Source: Silene latifolia
Lineage: Eukaryota > Streptophyta > Magnoliopsida > Caryophyllales > Caryophyllaceae
Assembly: GCF_048544455.1 (NCBI RefSeq)
Contig: NC_133528.1
Span: 51,760,293 to 51,824,292 of the forward strand
DNA: 64,000 nucleotides
Direction of reading: 5' to 3'
A program made the position numbers and the translations under genes. The notes under the pieces were generated by a model. The model searched no databases and was not told the origin of the DNA. It saw only the letters and a program-made list of their open reading frames with translations. This document shows, one piece after another, positions 36,622-46,309 of the stretch. Positions within the stretch are counted from its first letter, which is position 1. Each line of letters opens with the position of its first letter.

Positions 36622-36806
36622 GGGTTTTTCTAACGTGTGCCCTAAGGGCATACTTTAATAAAACAAATATGGAAAGATTCATAGGATATTCTCACTAATT
36701 ATGGTAAACTAAGTTTATATTTGCATTTATAATGAGAATATCCTATTGAATCTTTCCATATTTGATTTATTAATGTGTGCCCTAAGGGCACACGTTAGAA
36801 AAACCC
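36622..36806. mobile_element. Mutator-type MITE with 9-bp target duplication
   Basis: 185 bp with terminal inverted repeats GGGTTTTTCTAACGTGTGCC continuing through CTAAGGGCA, with one mismatch in about 29 bases. It is flanked on both sides by the perfect 9-bp duplication attaaaatt (36613-36621 and 36807-36815). A second inner pair (AATATGGAAAGATTC with GAATCTTTCCATATT) extends the inverted structure, so the whole can fold as a long hairpin. The 9-bp duplication points to the Mutator superfamily. Confidence 0.9.
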
Positions 36807-36815
36807 ATTAAAATT

Positions 36816-37335
36816 TTAGGTGGAATTCCTTCAACAGCTATATACGTACATGCTGTGTAGAATGGATGCTATAACGGGTTAACCGGTTAAGCGTAGTTCA
36901 TTTTTTTTGTAGTTCATGAGTTTTTGTTATGGTTTGTGCTAGCGGAGCTTCTTTTTGTGAGAAACAATGTAATTTAGCGTGGTTATGAATAAAATTTTCT
37001 ACTTTTCACAAAAGGAAAGTTGCTCATTTGGAATTTGGGTTTATTGAGTATTAAGATTATTGTTATCTATCAAGTGCAGTAGTTGATACTATAGTCCAAC
37101 ACAATTATTGAGGCGCTTAAAAAACATTGGTAGCCTAAAACGATGCTTCAAAAGCGCTTGCAATGCATTATTATAGCGCGTTAAAATTGCGGCTCTCGTA
37201 AGAATTTGCGTTTTTCTTGCTTGCCTTTCCTTTGTTGGCCAAATCCATGGTTCAAGCAAGAGCAATACCTCAACTTTTTATTTTCTTATTTTCTGTAAAT
37301 TACAAACGTTAATTAACTTTTTGGTAAAATATCAT
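36816..37335. other. non-coding interior of element E
   Basis: About 520 bp with no gene, repeat or motif that I can support. Confidence 0.5.
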
Positions 37336-37715
37336 GTGTATGTACTATCTAGCAAGTTAAAGGTCTATATCAAAGGTGCCAAATATGTGTATCTAGCTAG
37401 GTAAATGTATGTATCTTGTAACTTAAAGGAGTGTATCTAACTAACATAACGGAGTGTATTAACTAACTTAAATGAGTGTATGTAGCTAGATAAAGTTATG
37501 TATCTAGTAATTTAAAAGAATGTATCTAGTAACTTAAAGAAATGTATCTAGTAATTTGAAGGGTGTATCTAGCTACTTTAAGAAATGTATCTAGCAATAT
37601 AAAGGAGTGTATCTCACTAGCTAAAGATATATATCTAGAAACTTAAAAGAGTGTATCTAGTTAGCTAGAGGTATGTATCTAGCAACTTAAACGAGTGTAT
37701 CTAGCATGCTAAAGC
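37336..37715 (+). repeat. degenerate GTATCTAG minisatellite, block 2
   Basis: About a dozen units of 25-38 bp, e.g. GGAGTGTATCTAGCTAGC, AAAGGTATGTATCTAG and CAACTTAAA, alternating 'GTGTATCTAG' and 'GTATGTATCTAG' forms, giving a two-unit higher-order pattern of about 60-70 bp. Confidence 0.8.
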
Positions 37716-38863
37716 CAATAATTGCCACCAAACTAACTAGTAATCCATAACTTAAAATTAGTGAACTAAAAGGCATTTGATGACATATTTGAGTAGGACG
37801 GACATTTTTTTAATCAGTTAGTCTTGCTGAAGACGGGTCGGAGTAAGTGACGGGTAATGCCACTCACAAAACGGATAGGGGGGACAAGGTGGGGGCACCC
37901 CCATGTGCTTCCCTCTCTCCTCTATTTGGGTCATTTGTGAGAGGAAATGGTATCCGTCACTCCAAAGTGACGGATACGTGCCGTCTTCAATGAGATTTTA
38001 TGTTTTTTAATATACGAAGTTTTCAATTTTGCTTAAAATTTGTCGTTCACCAGTAAACTAAAAGTTAGTGAACCTATCACCATAACGACCACCTATCACC
38101 AGTGACACCCAGATTGACCCATCATTATTCTCGTTTCCCCCTGTCCTCGACACATTTCCCCAACTCCGCCGCAACCTATCACCATAACGACCACCTATCA
38201 CCGTCGCCTCCAATTCACAATCTCATCTCACTAACGGAGCAAATCACCGGACCTTCTGATATTTCTCTTTGGAGGTGCTCCCTCTCTTCCCCGACATTAA
38301 TCACCATCACGTGCCAACATGGGAATCAAGCGACTTAACTCAGTGGCAATTCACCTTCCGAAATACGAGCACAACATCCGCCGGAATAAGTTATGTTTTT
38401 TTTATGTAAAATTCAATCTAATTGCTAGAGCTACAACAAAAGAAAAAAAGCTGGGCATAAGTAATTTGGGAATGAAGTGACGCGGTGTCAGGTACCTCGC
38501 CGGCGTTATGGGTGATGTGGATCTGGATGGTGCATCGACGGCATTCGGATGATACAACACAGACGAAATTGATAGAAACGCGAAGAGGAAAAAAGACGTC
38601 GGCGCAGGTGAAGAAAACAGAACATTCAGGCCGCTGACATCGCCGGCGTCGTTGGTCTTCACCGGTGACGGTAGTTGGTGGAGGTGTGGAGATGCAAGAG
38701 GATAAGGAGTGAAGTTATGGTTTAATATATTAGGGGTATGATAATGGATTGGGATATTTAGAGAAGTAGCAGGGGGTCAAAGAAGACCGTAGATGTGTCC
38801 TAATCTAAGGCTAATATTGAGTTAAATGGTTCGCACCGTAATTTAGTTAAATACGGGATCCCG

Positions 38864-38867
<4 letters not shown>

Positions 38868-38953
<86 letters not shown>
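38868..38953. repeat. TA microsatellite 3
   Basis: 86 bp of TA dinucleotides at the right border of element E. Confidence 0.98.
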
Positions 38954-38957
<4 letters not shown>

Positions 38958-40086
38958 TTTGAGGCTTTTTCCGAGCGACGTGGTAGTCTCCAACTTTTTT
39001 AAAATACTTAATTAAATTTTAAAATTAATTACTTACAATTTCTCTATTAGAATTAGGAAATAATTAATCATTTACAATTCTCCTATTAGAATTAGAAAGT
39101 TCTTTTTTTAATATTTGTGCACTTATTATTTTAAAATTACTTTTTCCAACTTTTTTATTAGAATTAGAAGATTATTTCTTAATATTCGTGCTTATTTATA
39201 TATATGAAAAATTCGATATACTATAGAAAAAAAAACTTAGATATATTCATAATCTCCAATTTTATACGCATTATTCAATATGATAATTCACAACATAAAA
39301 CGTCTATAAGCTCAATTTTTTTTTCAACACTTAAAATAAAATTAAAAATTAACATAAAGAATAATATAGAAATAATGTTTAATAAACATTAACTTATATA
39401 TAAAATAATATAAAAATAGAGTTTAATACTGCAATTATCTAAACATCATATTTTAAATATTATATAAATAACTTAATAATAGTTTCAAGTCTTTGTAATT
39501 AATCCAAGTGACTTAATTTTGTTTATTACTAACTACTCTCGAGAATGCAAATGAATTCCATGGAAATTCTATCATTCTAAAAATTTGTTAAATGACCCGA
39601 TTGTTTCCTATGACAAGCTGAAATTGATCATTATACGATCCATTCATTGTTTATTTTATGATTATGAGAGCAAGCATGCCCATTTTATTTCATCATAATA
39701 ATTTTTCGACCCTCGCTGAAATTTTGCTATAATTGCGTATTTGCCTATATCATTCTAACATCTAGATTTGCACAAATTTAATGGGATGTCCAACCTCTAC
39801 TACACACCGACACACATAGTAATATACTCTGTATTAAACAACAGTTTTTCTAAGGAAGTTTGCTTCAAAGGTAGACGATAAGTTATCTTAGAAAAAAAAA
39901 GTTTGATATTCCTCACGTCCCATCATTTATTTATCCTTTTAATTTTTATGAGGAATATATTAATCAAATGTAAAAAAAATATGATTGAGACGGAGATAGA
40001 CTTGGCAAACGAAACAATCGGGTTAGGTTCGGGTTGCGACAATTCAGGTTTTCAAGAATTTGGTTCGAAATGGATCGGGTTTAGGT
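38954..40086. other. AT-rich intergenic DNA
   Basis: No gene. It includes three diverged copies of a TATTAGAATTAG-containing repeat (39046, 39087, 39157) and, at about 39913-39942, a lone Stowaway-like end (TCACGTCCCATCATTTATTT) without a partner found. Confidence 0.5.
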
Positions 40087-40260
40087 AAGTGGTGGAGTTA
40101 GGGGGCTAGCAAGTGCGAGGGCGGTCGGAAATTTTGTTGTTTTAGTTAAAATTTTCCAACTTTTTTTGAATTTACCTTAAGCCATTACCCGTTCGCCCCC
40201 CACCACCCCCCCCCCCCCCCCCCCCCCCCCCCCGGGGAAATGATATCTGGCTCCGCCACT
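40087..40260. mobile_element. candidate MITE with GTGGCGGAG ends and a C28 tract
   Basis: Left AAGTGGTGGAGTTAG and right (reverse complement) AGTGGCGGAGCCAG form a short imperfect inverted repeat. TAGGT flanks both sides if the border base is shared. A run of 28 C (40206-40233) lies inside. Borders are tentative. Confidence 0.45.
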
Positions 40261-41746
40261 AGGTCGGGTTGTTTCAAGTTCAAGTCTTTTTCGGATAGGT
40301 TATAATCACACTATTTAGGGATAACAGTCAGTTCCAACAATAAACATTATAACCCCCGTTTTTTCCTCATATTCATTAGTCACCATGCTTATATTGATCT
40401 AATAATAAAATTTTAGTTATTTTACTAAATATTTTATTACTAATTGATTAATATGTAGATAAGAAAAGCATTTGAAAGAAGGAGTGCACGCACATAAAAA
40501 GAATATTTGGCGAAAAATCAGTGTCGCTAATGGAAATAGAATGATTTTCAACTCTAAAATCAAATTCACACAAAAATAACATAGGGATACGTAATATATA
40601 TAAAAAGAAAACATAATCAATCAAAAAAATTCGGTTAAACCAATATTATTTATTAGTAAGATTTGTACAAATAGTTACACAACACAAGTAAAGTACTATG
40701 TATCTTATCGGTAGTATAGTTTAAGAAAATAATATCATAGGCCATATCATATATCCCATATTAGTTCATCTTTGACTCTTCTGCGTAATAAAGACATGAA
40801 ACAAGTAAAAAATAACGTAAATAGATACAGAATATAATGTTTTTGATGAGATCTCTCAAAATATTCATATAGTTTGAAAAAGAATAAATAAAAGTAAGAT
40901 AAATATAGGTTAATCATCATCTTTATCATCTTTTCGCATACCCCACATTAATATGGTATAATTATTATTTTATTACCCTGCAAAAACCAAATGGGGTCTT
41001 TACCTCAAGTTGTTGCCTTTTTATTATTGTGAATTGATTTCTTCTAATTTGACAAAATTTCATTAGGTTTCGATTCAAATTGGGCCTTCATGACCACTAG
41101 GACGGATTTAAGGTTGGCCATAAAAAAGGGTAAGGTGAGGGTAAGAGCACTCTTTAGAATAAGAAAAGCCTAAGGAAAAATTTTAAAATAACACCGAGAG
41201 TTGATATAACAGTCACAATAGGGTAAAAAGAAATTGAGTGACAAGCAATATTTTGATGATGAAAAAAGAGCACAATAAATTCATTGTCAGAAATGTTTCA
41301 AGAGACATTGACAATAATAAAGATATGAATACATGGTTGAGGTGGGAAAGATAGGTCCAAAAAGAATGGATCTAAGAGGCTTAAGGGTATAATGGATGAC
41401 TGCATCTATATTAGTTGTTTATCAAACTTTAAATTCAGAGATCAAAAGAGATGAGGCGTGTACATGTTGTATGTAACACATGCAATTGTAAAACGAATTA
41501 AAATACAAATGGATTGTCATCTTTTGTTTTGTTTTACAAATTAAATCTCTCCAAACTACTATCTAAGGGAAAAAAATGTGTTATCCAATAAGTGTCAATT
41601 AGTTTAGCATTAACTACTATCTAAGCAATATTTATTGTTAATCAAATATGTTAGCATTAAAATTGATCTATAGTCCCCTTTACACAATAAAGGCTAAAAC
41701 ATCCTTACGCATTATTTTACATTTATTTAGACAATTATTTTAGAAT
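40261..41746. other. AT-rich DNA, probable Helitron body
   Basis: No credible gene in about 1.5 kb. Part or all may be the body of the non-autonomous Helitron ending at 41773, but I could not locate its 5' TC end. Confidence 0.35.
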
Positions 41747-41773
41747 CCGTGCAACGCACGGGCATTACACTAG
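41747..41773 (+). mobile_element. Helitron 3' terminus
   Basis: Perfect 6-bp hairpin CCGTGC-AAC-GCACGG (41747-41761), followed 8 bases later by CTAG (41770-41773) and host T. Hairpin plus CTRR before T is the Helitron 3' signature. Confidence 0.7.
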
Positions 41774-42224
41774 TTTAATATATAGCATAGTTAATATAGT
41801 TAATAAATTAAAATTATTACCGTGATGGCATAGTTGAAAAAGCACAAAAATATAAACGGAGATGAAAGAGTGATCTCTTAATAACTTTGTAAGATTTCCT
41901 AAGTTCTTATAAGTTCCGATTAATCATATGGTACACCCAAGTTTTTGTACGGTTCCAGATAATCTTGATTACTATCATTAGTACAGTATGATAATAAACT
42001 CCTATCCTTTTAGTTGTAGCTGAAAAGTTTATTCTCAGTGAGAAGGTTGGCTTTTATTTTGGGGTAGAAAGGAGCAAAGGAGATTCTATAAGGATCAAGT
42101 AATATGCTATTAAAGGCACATACTAAGGTATATCTCTCGAGAGATGCTTTCTTATGTAGGAATTTAGGATTGTGGCCTTGCGTGGGCGGCAATTGTGCAA
42201 ATTTGTGAGCCTTGTTATATATTA
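41774..42224. other. AT-rich intergenic DNA
   Basis: No supported gene or repeat. Confidence 0.5.
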
Positions 42225-42358
42225 CATCTATCTCAGTTAGTCAGTTATTTGTTTATTTTAAAAATACTTTTGATAAGTAATTTGATCATTTACAAGTTAC
42301 TTTATCCAATTAACACCCTAACACGAAATAGGTAAACAAATGACCTGAACTGAGGAAG
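42225..42358. mobile_element. Stowaway-type MITE
   Basis: 134 bp bounded by TA on both sides. Left CATCTATCTCAGTTAGTCAG with TTATTTGTTTA; right reverse complement CTTCCTCAGTTCAGGTCATT with TGTTTACC. The end sequence and TA duplication fit the Stowaway (Tc1/mariner) group. Inverted repeats are imperfect, so it is old. Confidence 0.65.
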
Positions 42359-42727
42359 TATTATTTGCTTTTTTTCAGTCTATTTTCTTTATTTAATGTT
42401 TTTTTAAGGAAATTCCTATGTGATGTCTTTTATGTTGGCATTAGTGGTGCATCTGACATTTTGAGCCTTTTTTTACCTGAATTTTTTTCTCCAAGGATTA
42501 GAAGTGTGCTTTACTACAAGAAACTTTAATTTTTGTTTGCCTCACTGTGGGAGTGACTAGTGAGACCCTGTCAGGAATGCACTACAAAAGCCACTTACCC
42601 ACTATACTTTGTACTTCTAATAAACTCTGCACCATCAACATTTTCGTGCATGCTGAGAAGAAATTGGGTTACGATTTCATGTAATACAAAAGATTGAAAA
42701 TAGAATGTTTACGCACGTTTGAGTACA

Positions 42728-42931
42728 CCAAACCTTTGTGGCTTATTGGTAGAAACTATTACCCACCAACAAAAACAACCTGGGATATCAAGTCCCACAA
42801 TTGCATTTTTAACCAAGTGGTGTTAGTCCGTGCCAAACCTTTGTGGCTCATTGGTAGAAACTATTACCCACCAACAAAACAACCTGGGATCAAGCCCCAC
42901 AATTGCATTTTTAACCAAGTGGTGTTAGTCC
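42728..42931 (+). repeat. tandem pair of tRNA-derived SINE heads
   Basis: Two units with a 105-bp period, starting at 42728 and 42833, each with a box-A-like GTGGCTYATTGGTAGA and a box-B-like GGGATCAAGYCCC followed by CACAATTGCATTTTTAACC. They read as fragments of a tRNA-related SINE amplified head to tail, ending in TTAGTCC. Confidence 0.6.
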
Positions 42932-43123
42932 AGTGGTAGGTGGGTTAAACCTTGAAGCTTGCAGAAATGCAGGAGTTGAGAGGTCCCAGGTTCGACTACC
43001 AGCTGGGGCTATGATCACTTGTACACTGCAGCCCCCGAAAGGGGTGGCTTACATGGTCCATGTGGTGGTGCGGGAATGCATGGGCCCGGGGGGACTCAAC
43101 CCCCTCGTCATCAAAAAAAAAAA
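42922..43123 (+). mobile_element. tRNA-derived SINE with poly(A) tail
   Basis: About 200 bp. The internal pol III promoter has box A TTAGTCCAGTGG (42925-42936) and box B GGTTCGACTA (42989-42998); the spacing suits a tRNA with a long variable arm. A GC-rich body and an A11 tail (43113-43123) follow. It partly overlaps the end of the preceding tandem units. Confidence 0.75.
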
Positions 43124-43204
43124 TAAGGGAATATTTCATTACCATCTTAATATAACTGAACCGTTAGTATAGTTCAACGTGAAATTATTGGCCTAAATAT
43201 GAAA

Positions 43205-43392
43205 CGGTTTTTCTAACGTCTGTTAAGAGCACAAAATAAAAAGTCATTTAAAAAAATATATTTAAGATTCAATCAAGAGAAATACGGAGTAGAAAGATAA
43301 ACTCATTTTTACCATTTTAGTGAAAGAATTTTAAGAATATTACCTTATGTAGCTTTTTATTATGTGTCTTTAGGGCACATGTTAGAAAAATC
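43205..43392. mobile_element. decayed relative of the Mutator-type MITE
   Basis: The ends CGGTTTTTCTAACGTCTG and (reverse complement) CGATTTTTCTAACATGTGCC match the 36622 MITE ends with several changes. A similar length (about 188 bp) is kept. No target duplication is recognisable. Confidence 0.6.
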
Positions 43393-44009
43393 GATTTACC
43401 TTTACTTTGGCAAAAAAAAAATCAAGGAATGAGAAGAGAGTCGATTGTAACCATTATTATTAAATGACAAAGTGGACCAAAGTGCAAGTCGTTTATCAAT
43501 ATACTCATTTGAAGCATTCTAAAAATAAGAAGGTAAAACAAACGACTACTATACCCAAAATAAAATTTGTAGACAAATGAGCGGGATAAATGGACTCACA
43601 GCCTACTAACCAATCGTATCGTTAACGCCATCAAACATCTGATGATAACACTAGTAAGGGTTATTTAGAATAATACTCCTCCGTAATATGCTAATTAGCC
43701 TCTAGAGAATACTAAAATTACATATGCAGAAGTCCTTGGGAATAATATAGGATGGCTTCATTTGGACCGCACCCTATCATTCTAGCAAAGGGCCAGAATT
43801 ACTGTATTAGATTATTGGTTATATATTCGAAAGCCCGATTGCATAAATAAATAATTCATGATTATGCTCCTAATTGGAGTAGATGTTTATAAATAAAGTT
43901 TAGCCATTTAGTTAAGTAATTGACCTTTAATTTGTGAGAGATGCCCTTCTAGTAAAGATTGCAGGTTTCTTGGTAAAGAAGCTTGCCACATGGATATACG
44001 ATTTAACAC
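43393..44009. other. AT-rich intergenic DNA
   Basis: No supported gene; scattered MITE-like words only. Confidence 0.4.
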
Positions 44010-44176
44010 AAATTCTCATTTGCACGAACATATCTGTCGCAAATTTGCAACGGATTAAGTATTACCCAGTTGGGTAGAAAAAGATAAGCTATTTGGGATT
44101 TCCTATGCTTTATCTTATTTACTAGTGTGAGAACTTGACCCATTTGCGACGGATATACCCGTCGCAAGAGAGACTT
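44010..44176. mobile_element. MITE with TCGCAA inverted ends
   Basis: Left AATTCTCATTTGCACGAACA then TATCTGTCGCAAAT; right reverse complement AGTCTCTCTTGCGACGGGTA then TATCCGTCGCAAAT. About 40-bp imperfect inverted repeats; superfamily and exact borders unclear. Confidence 0.55.
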
Positions 44177-44189
44177 AGTTAGACCCTGT

Positions 44190-44369
44190 TCTTTTGGACT
44201 CAATTAATTTCAGTTCTGATAAGTTCAATTCAGTTCAGCTCCATTCAGTTCAGTTCAACTTCATTCAGTTCAGTTCCGGTCAGTTCATATTAGTTTATTT
44301 CAACATTAATATTATTATTATTATTTTATATTCTTATTGATATCATTATTATTATATTAATGTATTTAC

Positions 44370-44403
<34 letters not shown>

Positions 44404-44528
44404 ATTATTATTATTAATATTTTATTATTAGATATTATATTATATTATTTTTATATTTATTATATTACTATTATATTTAGTAATAATTAATTCATATTAT
44501 TTATATTATTATATTTAATATATTTATT

Positions 44529-44560
<32 letters not shown>

Positions 44561-44760
44561 ATTCTAGTTGTTATTTTATTAATATATTCATTATTATTAA
44601 TATTATTCATAACATATTTATTATTATTGTTGTTGTTATTATTATTATTATTATTATTATATTAAATATTATTATATTAATAAGTTATTATATTATATTT
44701 ATTATTTTGTTAATATATTCGTTACTATTAATATTATTAATCACATATTTATTATTTTGC
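44190..44760. repeat. TTCAG-rich stretch and TTA/ATT microsatellite
   Basis: 44214-44290 repeats CAGTTCAGTTC-like words. From 44305 the sequence is mostly (ATT)n with interruptions up to about 44757. It directly adjoins the 3' end of the minus-strand LINE, so part may derive from that LINE's simple-sequence tail. Confidence 0.75.
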
Positions 44761-44882
44761 AGAAAATTAGGATCTTAACATTAAACAAGCAAAGTTTTTG
44801 AGGTACAAGATCCTTAAAATCCTACAGGAAGACCAATAAGGTCACCTTGAACCAAAGAAAAACAACAAAATAAACAACCAAG

Positions 44883-44995
44883 CTAGTGACTAGACGATCT
44901 GACTAGAACTAGAAATTTGATCTTCCTGAAAAGAACCTCAACTGGTGTTTCTTTACTCGCAAAAATCCTCCTATTTCGCTCATGCCAAAGGAGAT
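44883..44995 (-). pseudogene. LINE ORF2 C-terminus (beyond copia insertion)
   Basis: Contains LLWHERNRRIFASKETPVEV then LFRKIKFLVLVR, the typical 'W-eRN-R-f' C-terminal block of plant LINE ORF2 after the zinc-finger RVT region, followed by a stop at 44883-44885. About 120 bases of 3' UTR follow. Confidence 0.8.
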
Positions 44996-45000
44996 AAATG

Positions 45001-46290
45001 TGTTGGAATATGTGTCCTCCGACAATAATGCGATCACAACTGTTGATCATGATGATCACATGTTTAAATCTTATTTTAAGAATACATGTGGGATGTAATA
45101 TTTTACAGTCAACTGGTCCACACATATCGGTAATGATTGGCTGACTAGAGTTTGACATTACTGTCGTGCGGACGGTGGTGAACAGTTGATCCCCTTAGGT
45201 CATACATATAGGGAAATACTCTTAATTGATTATTTAATTAATCGTATGCCGATACGAGTTAATTAAATTGCTTAAAATTGACGGATGATTTTGTGAGTAA
45301 AGTTAACGTGTCTTATTGTAATTTGATTAAATGAGATACGGTCTAAGTAATCGAATTGTTCTATTACTTAGATAAAATTATTGTTTACGAAACAATTGAA
45401 ATTGAAATTGAATGAATAATTTATTATAAATACAAGACGTTGTAATTTATAATTTGATAAACCGTTTTGGCACAAGTAATTACGAATTACTAGTCGATTT
45501 TGTATATGACATATTTTATGAGTATGTTGATTTTTAATATGTTAAAAATACATTACAATTTCATATTTCAAGTAACATGTCACATATGTTACAATTGACA
45601 AATGACAAAATAAAATGGACCATCCATTTTATGATTAAAAGTGCCGAAATAGTGGAGGGAGTATAATGTTTAAATTGTGTTAAATATTTAAGTGGAAAAC
45701 AATATGATTACACACCTACTTGTAGCCTTGCATGCCTATTTTTCTTGGGTAGAAAAACAAGCTCATGCATTGGCTTCTACTCTCTCCTCCAACCGGTTTT
45801 CCACTTAGAGAAACAAGATGGTTTTCTCTAATAATCATTCACTACTACACATCATAATTTCTAGTGTAAGAAATTATCAAATTCTCTCTACAATTTGGAG
45901 AAACTTAGAGAAATAAAAACCTCAAAAATCATCCTCTCTTGACCGAAATAATTCAAGAGCAATACAAATTATTTTTGTATCAATTTTTAAGTAAGACTTT
46001 TATTATTACTAGATCATAATAATATTTGTTATTGAGAGGTTTCCTTGGGTATTCATTTTTGGGAGAGATTCTATACTTGAATCTTTGTTCATCCATTATT
46101 TGAAATGCTCAAGAACTAACAAGAAGGAGATCTTGTTGGTGCCCTTTAATCCGAAATCCCTAAGTAAGATAGACGATTTCTTCTCTTACTTCTATTTATG
46201 TTTGCATGCATAAGATTTGTAATTATTTTATGACTAAATAATTTCTCACATATATGAATATGTAAATTAATGGAATAATGATTTCCAACA
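45001..46290 (+). repeat. 5' LTR of copia element F
   Basis: TGTTGGAATATG to GATTTCCAACA; matches 52490-53778. No clear coding content. Confidence 0.95.
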
Positions 46291-46291
46291 A

Positions 46292-46309
46292 GCGGTATCA
46301 TGAGCCTTA
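46292..46309 (+). promoter_or_regulatory. primer-binding site of element F
   Basis: GCGGTATCATGAGCCTTA, one base after the LTR. It resembles the initiator-tRNA-Met site of copia elements (TGGTATCAGAGC) with an extra base and mismatches. Confidence 0.6.

Larger units (their letters stand above)
33071..38867. mobile_element. element E, 5.8-kb inverted-repeat element between TA tracts
   Basis: The left end GGGGCGAGATCCCGTACGAAC and the right end (reverse complement) GAATCGGGATCCCGTATTT share GATCCCGTA and abut long TA tracts. Left subterminal sequence repeats GTACGAAC three times; the right has GGTGCGAAC. The ends resemble those of MITE 1 (GGATCC-GTN-G--CC), so both may belong to one TA-targeting group. 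No transposase is recognisable. The interior is a collection: copia fragment, GTATCTAG repeats, a Mutator MITE and Pro/Ser-poor CpG-containing ends (33180-33450 and 38090-38690) with no convincing gene. The superfamily is unassigned. Confidence 0.55.

Noticed and set aside
42010..42192. Minus-strand 60-codon frame with PPTQGHNPKFL as a LINE fragment
   Set aside because: Only a vague resemblance to LINE sequence; no second motif found.
42989..42998. A functional tRNA gene at the box B sequence
   Set aside because: No closing acceptor stem or anticodon arm can be formed, and a poly(A) tail follows. It is a SINE.
44883..45158. A single gene spanning the LINE end and the copia LTR
   Set aside because: The frame runs by chance across the insertion point at 45000/45001. 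Only the left part is LINE.
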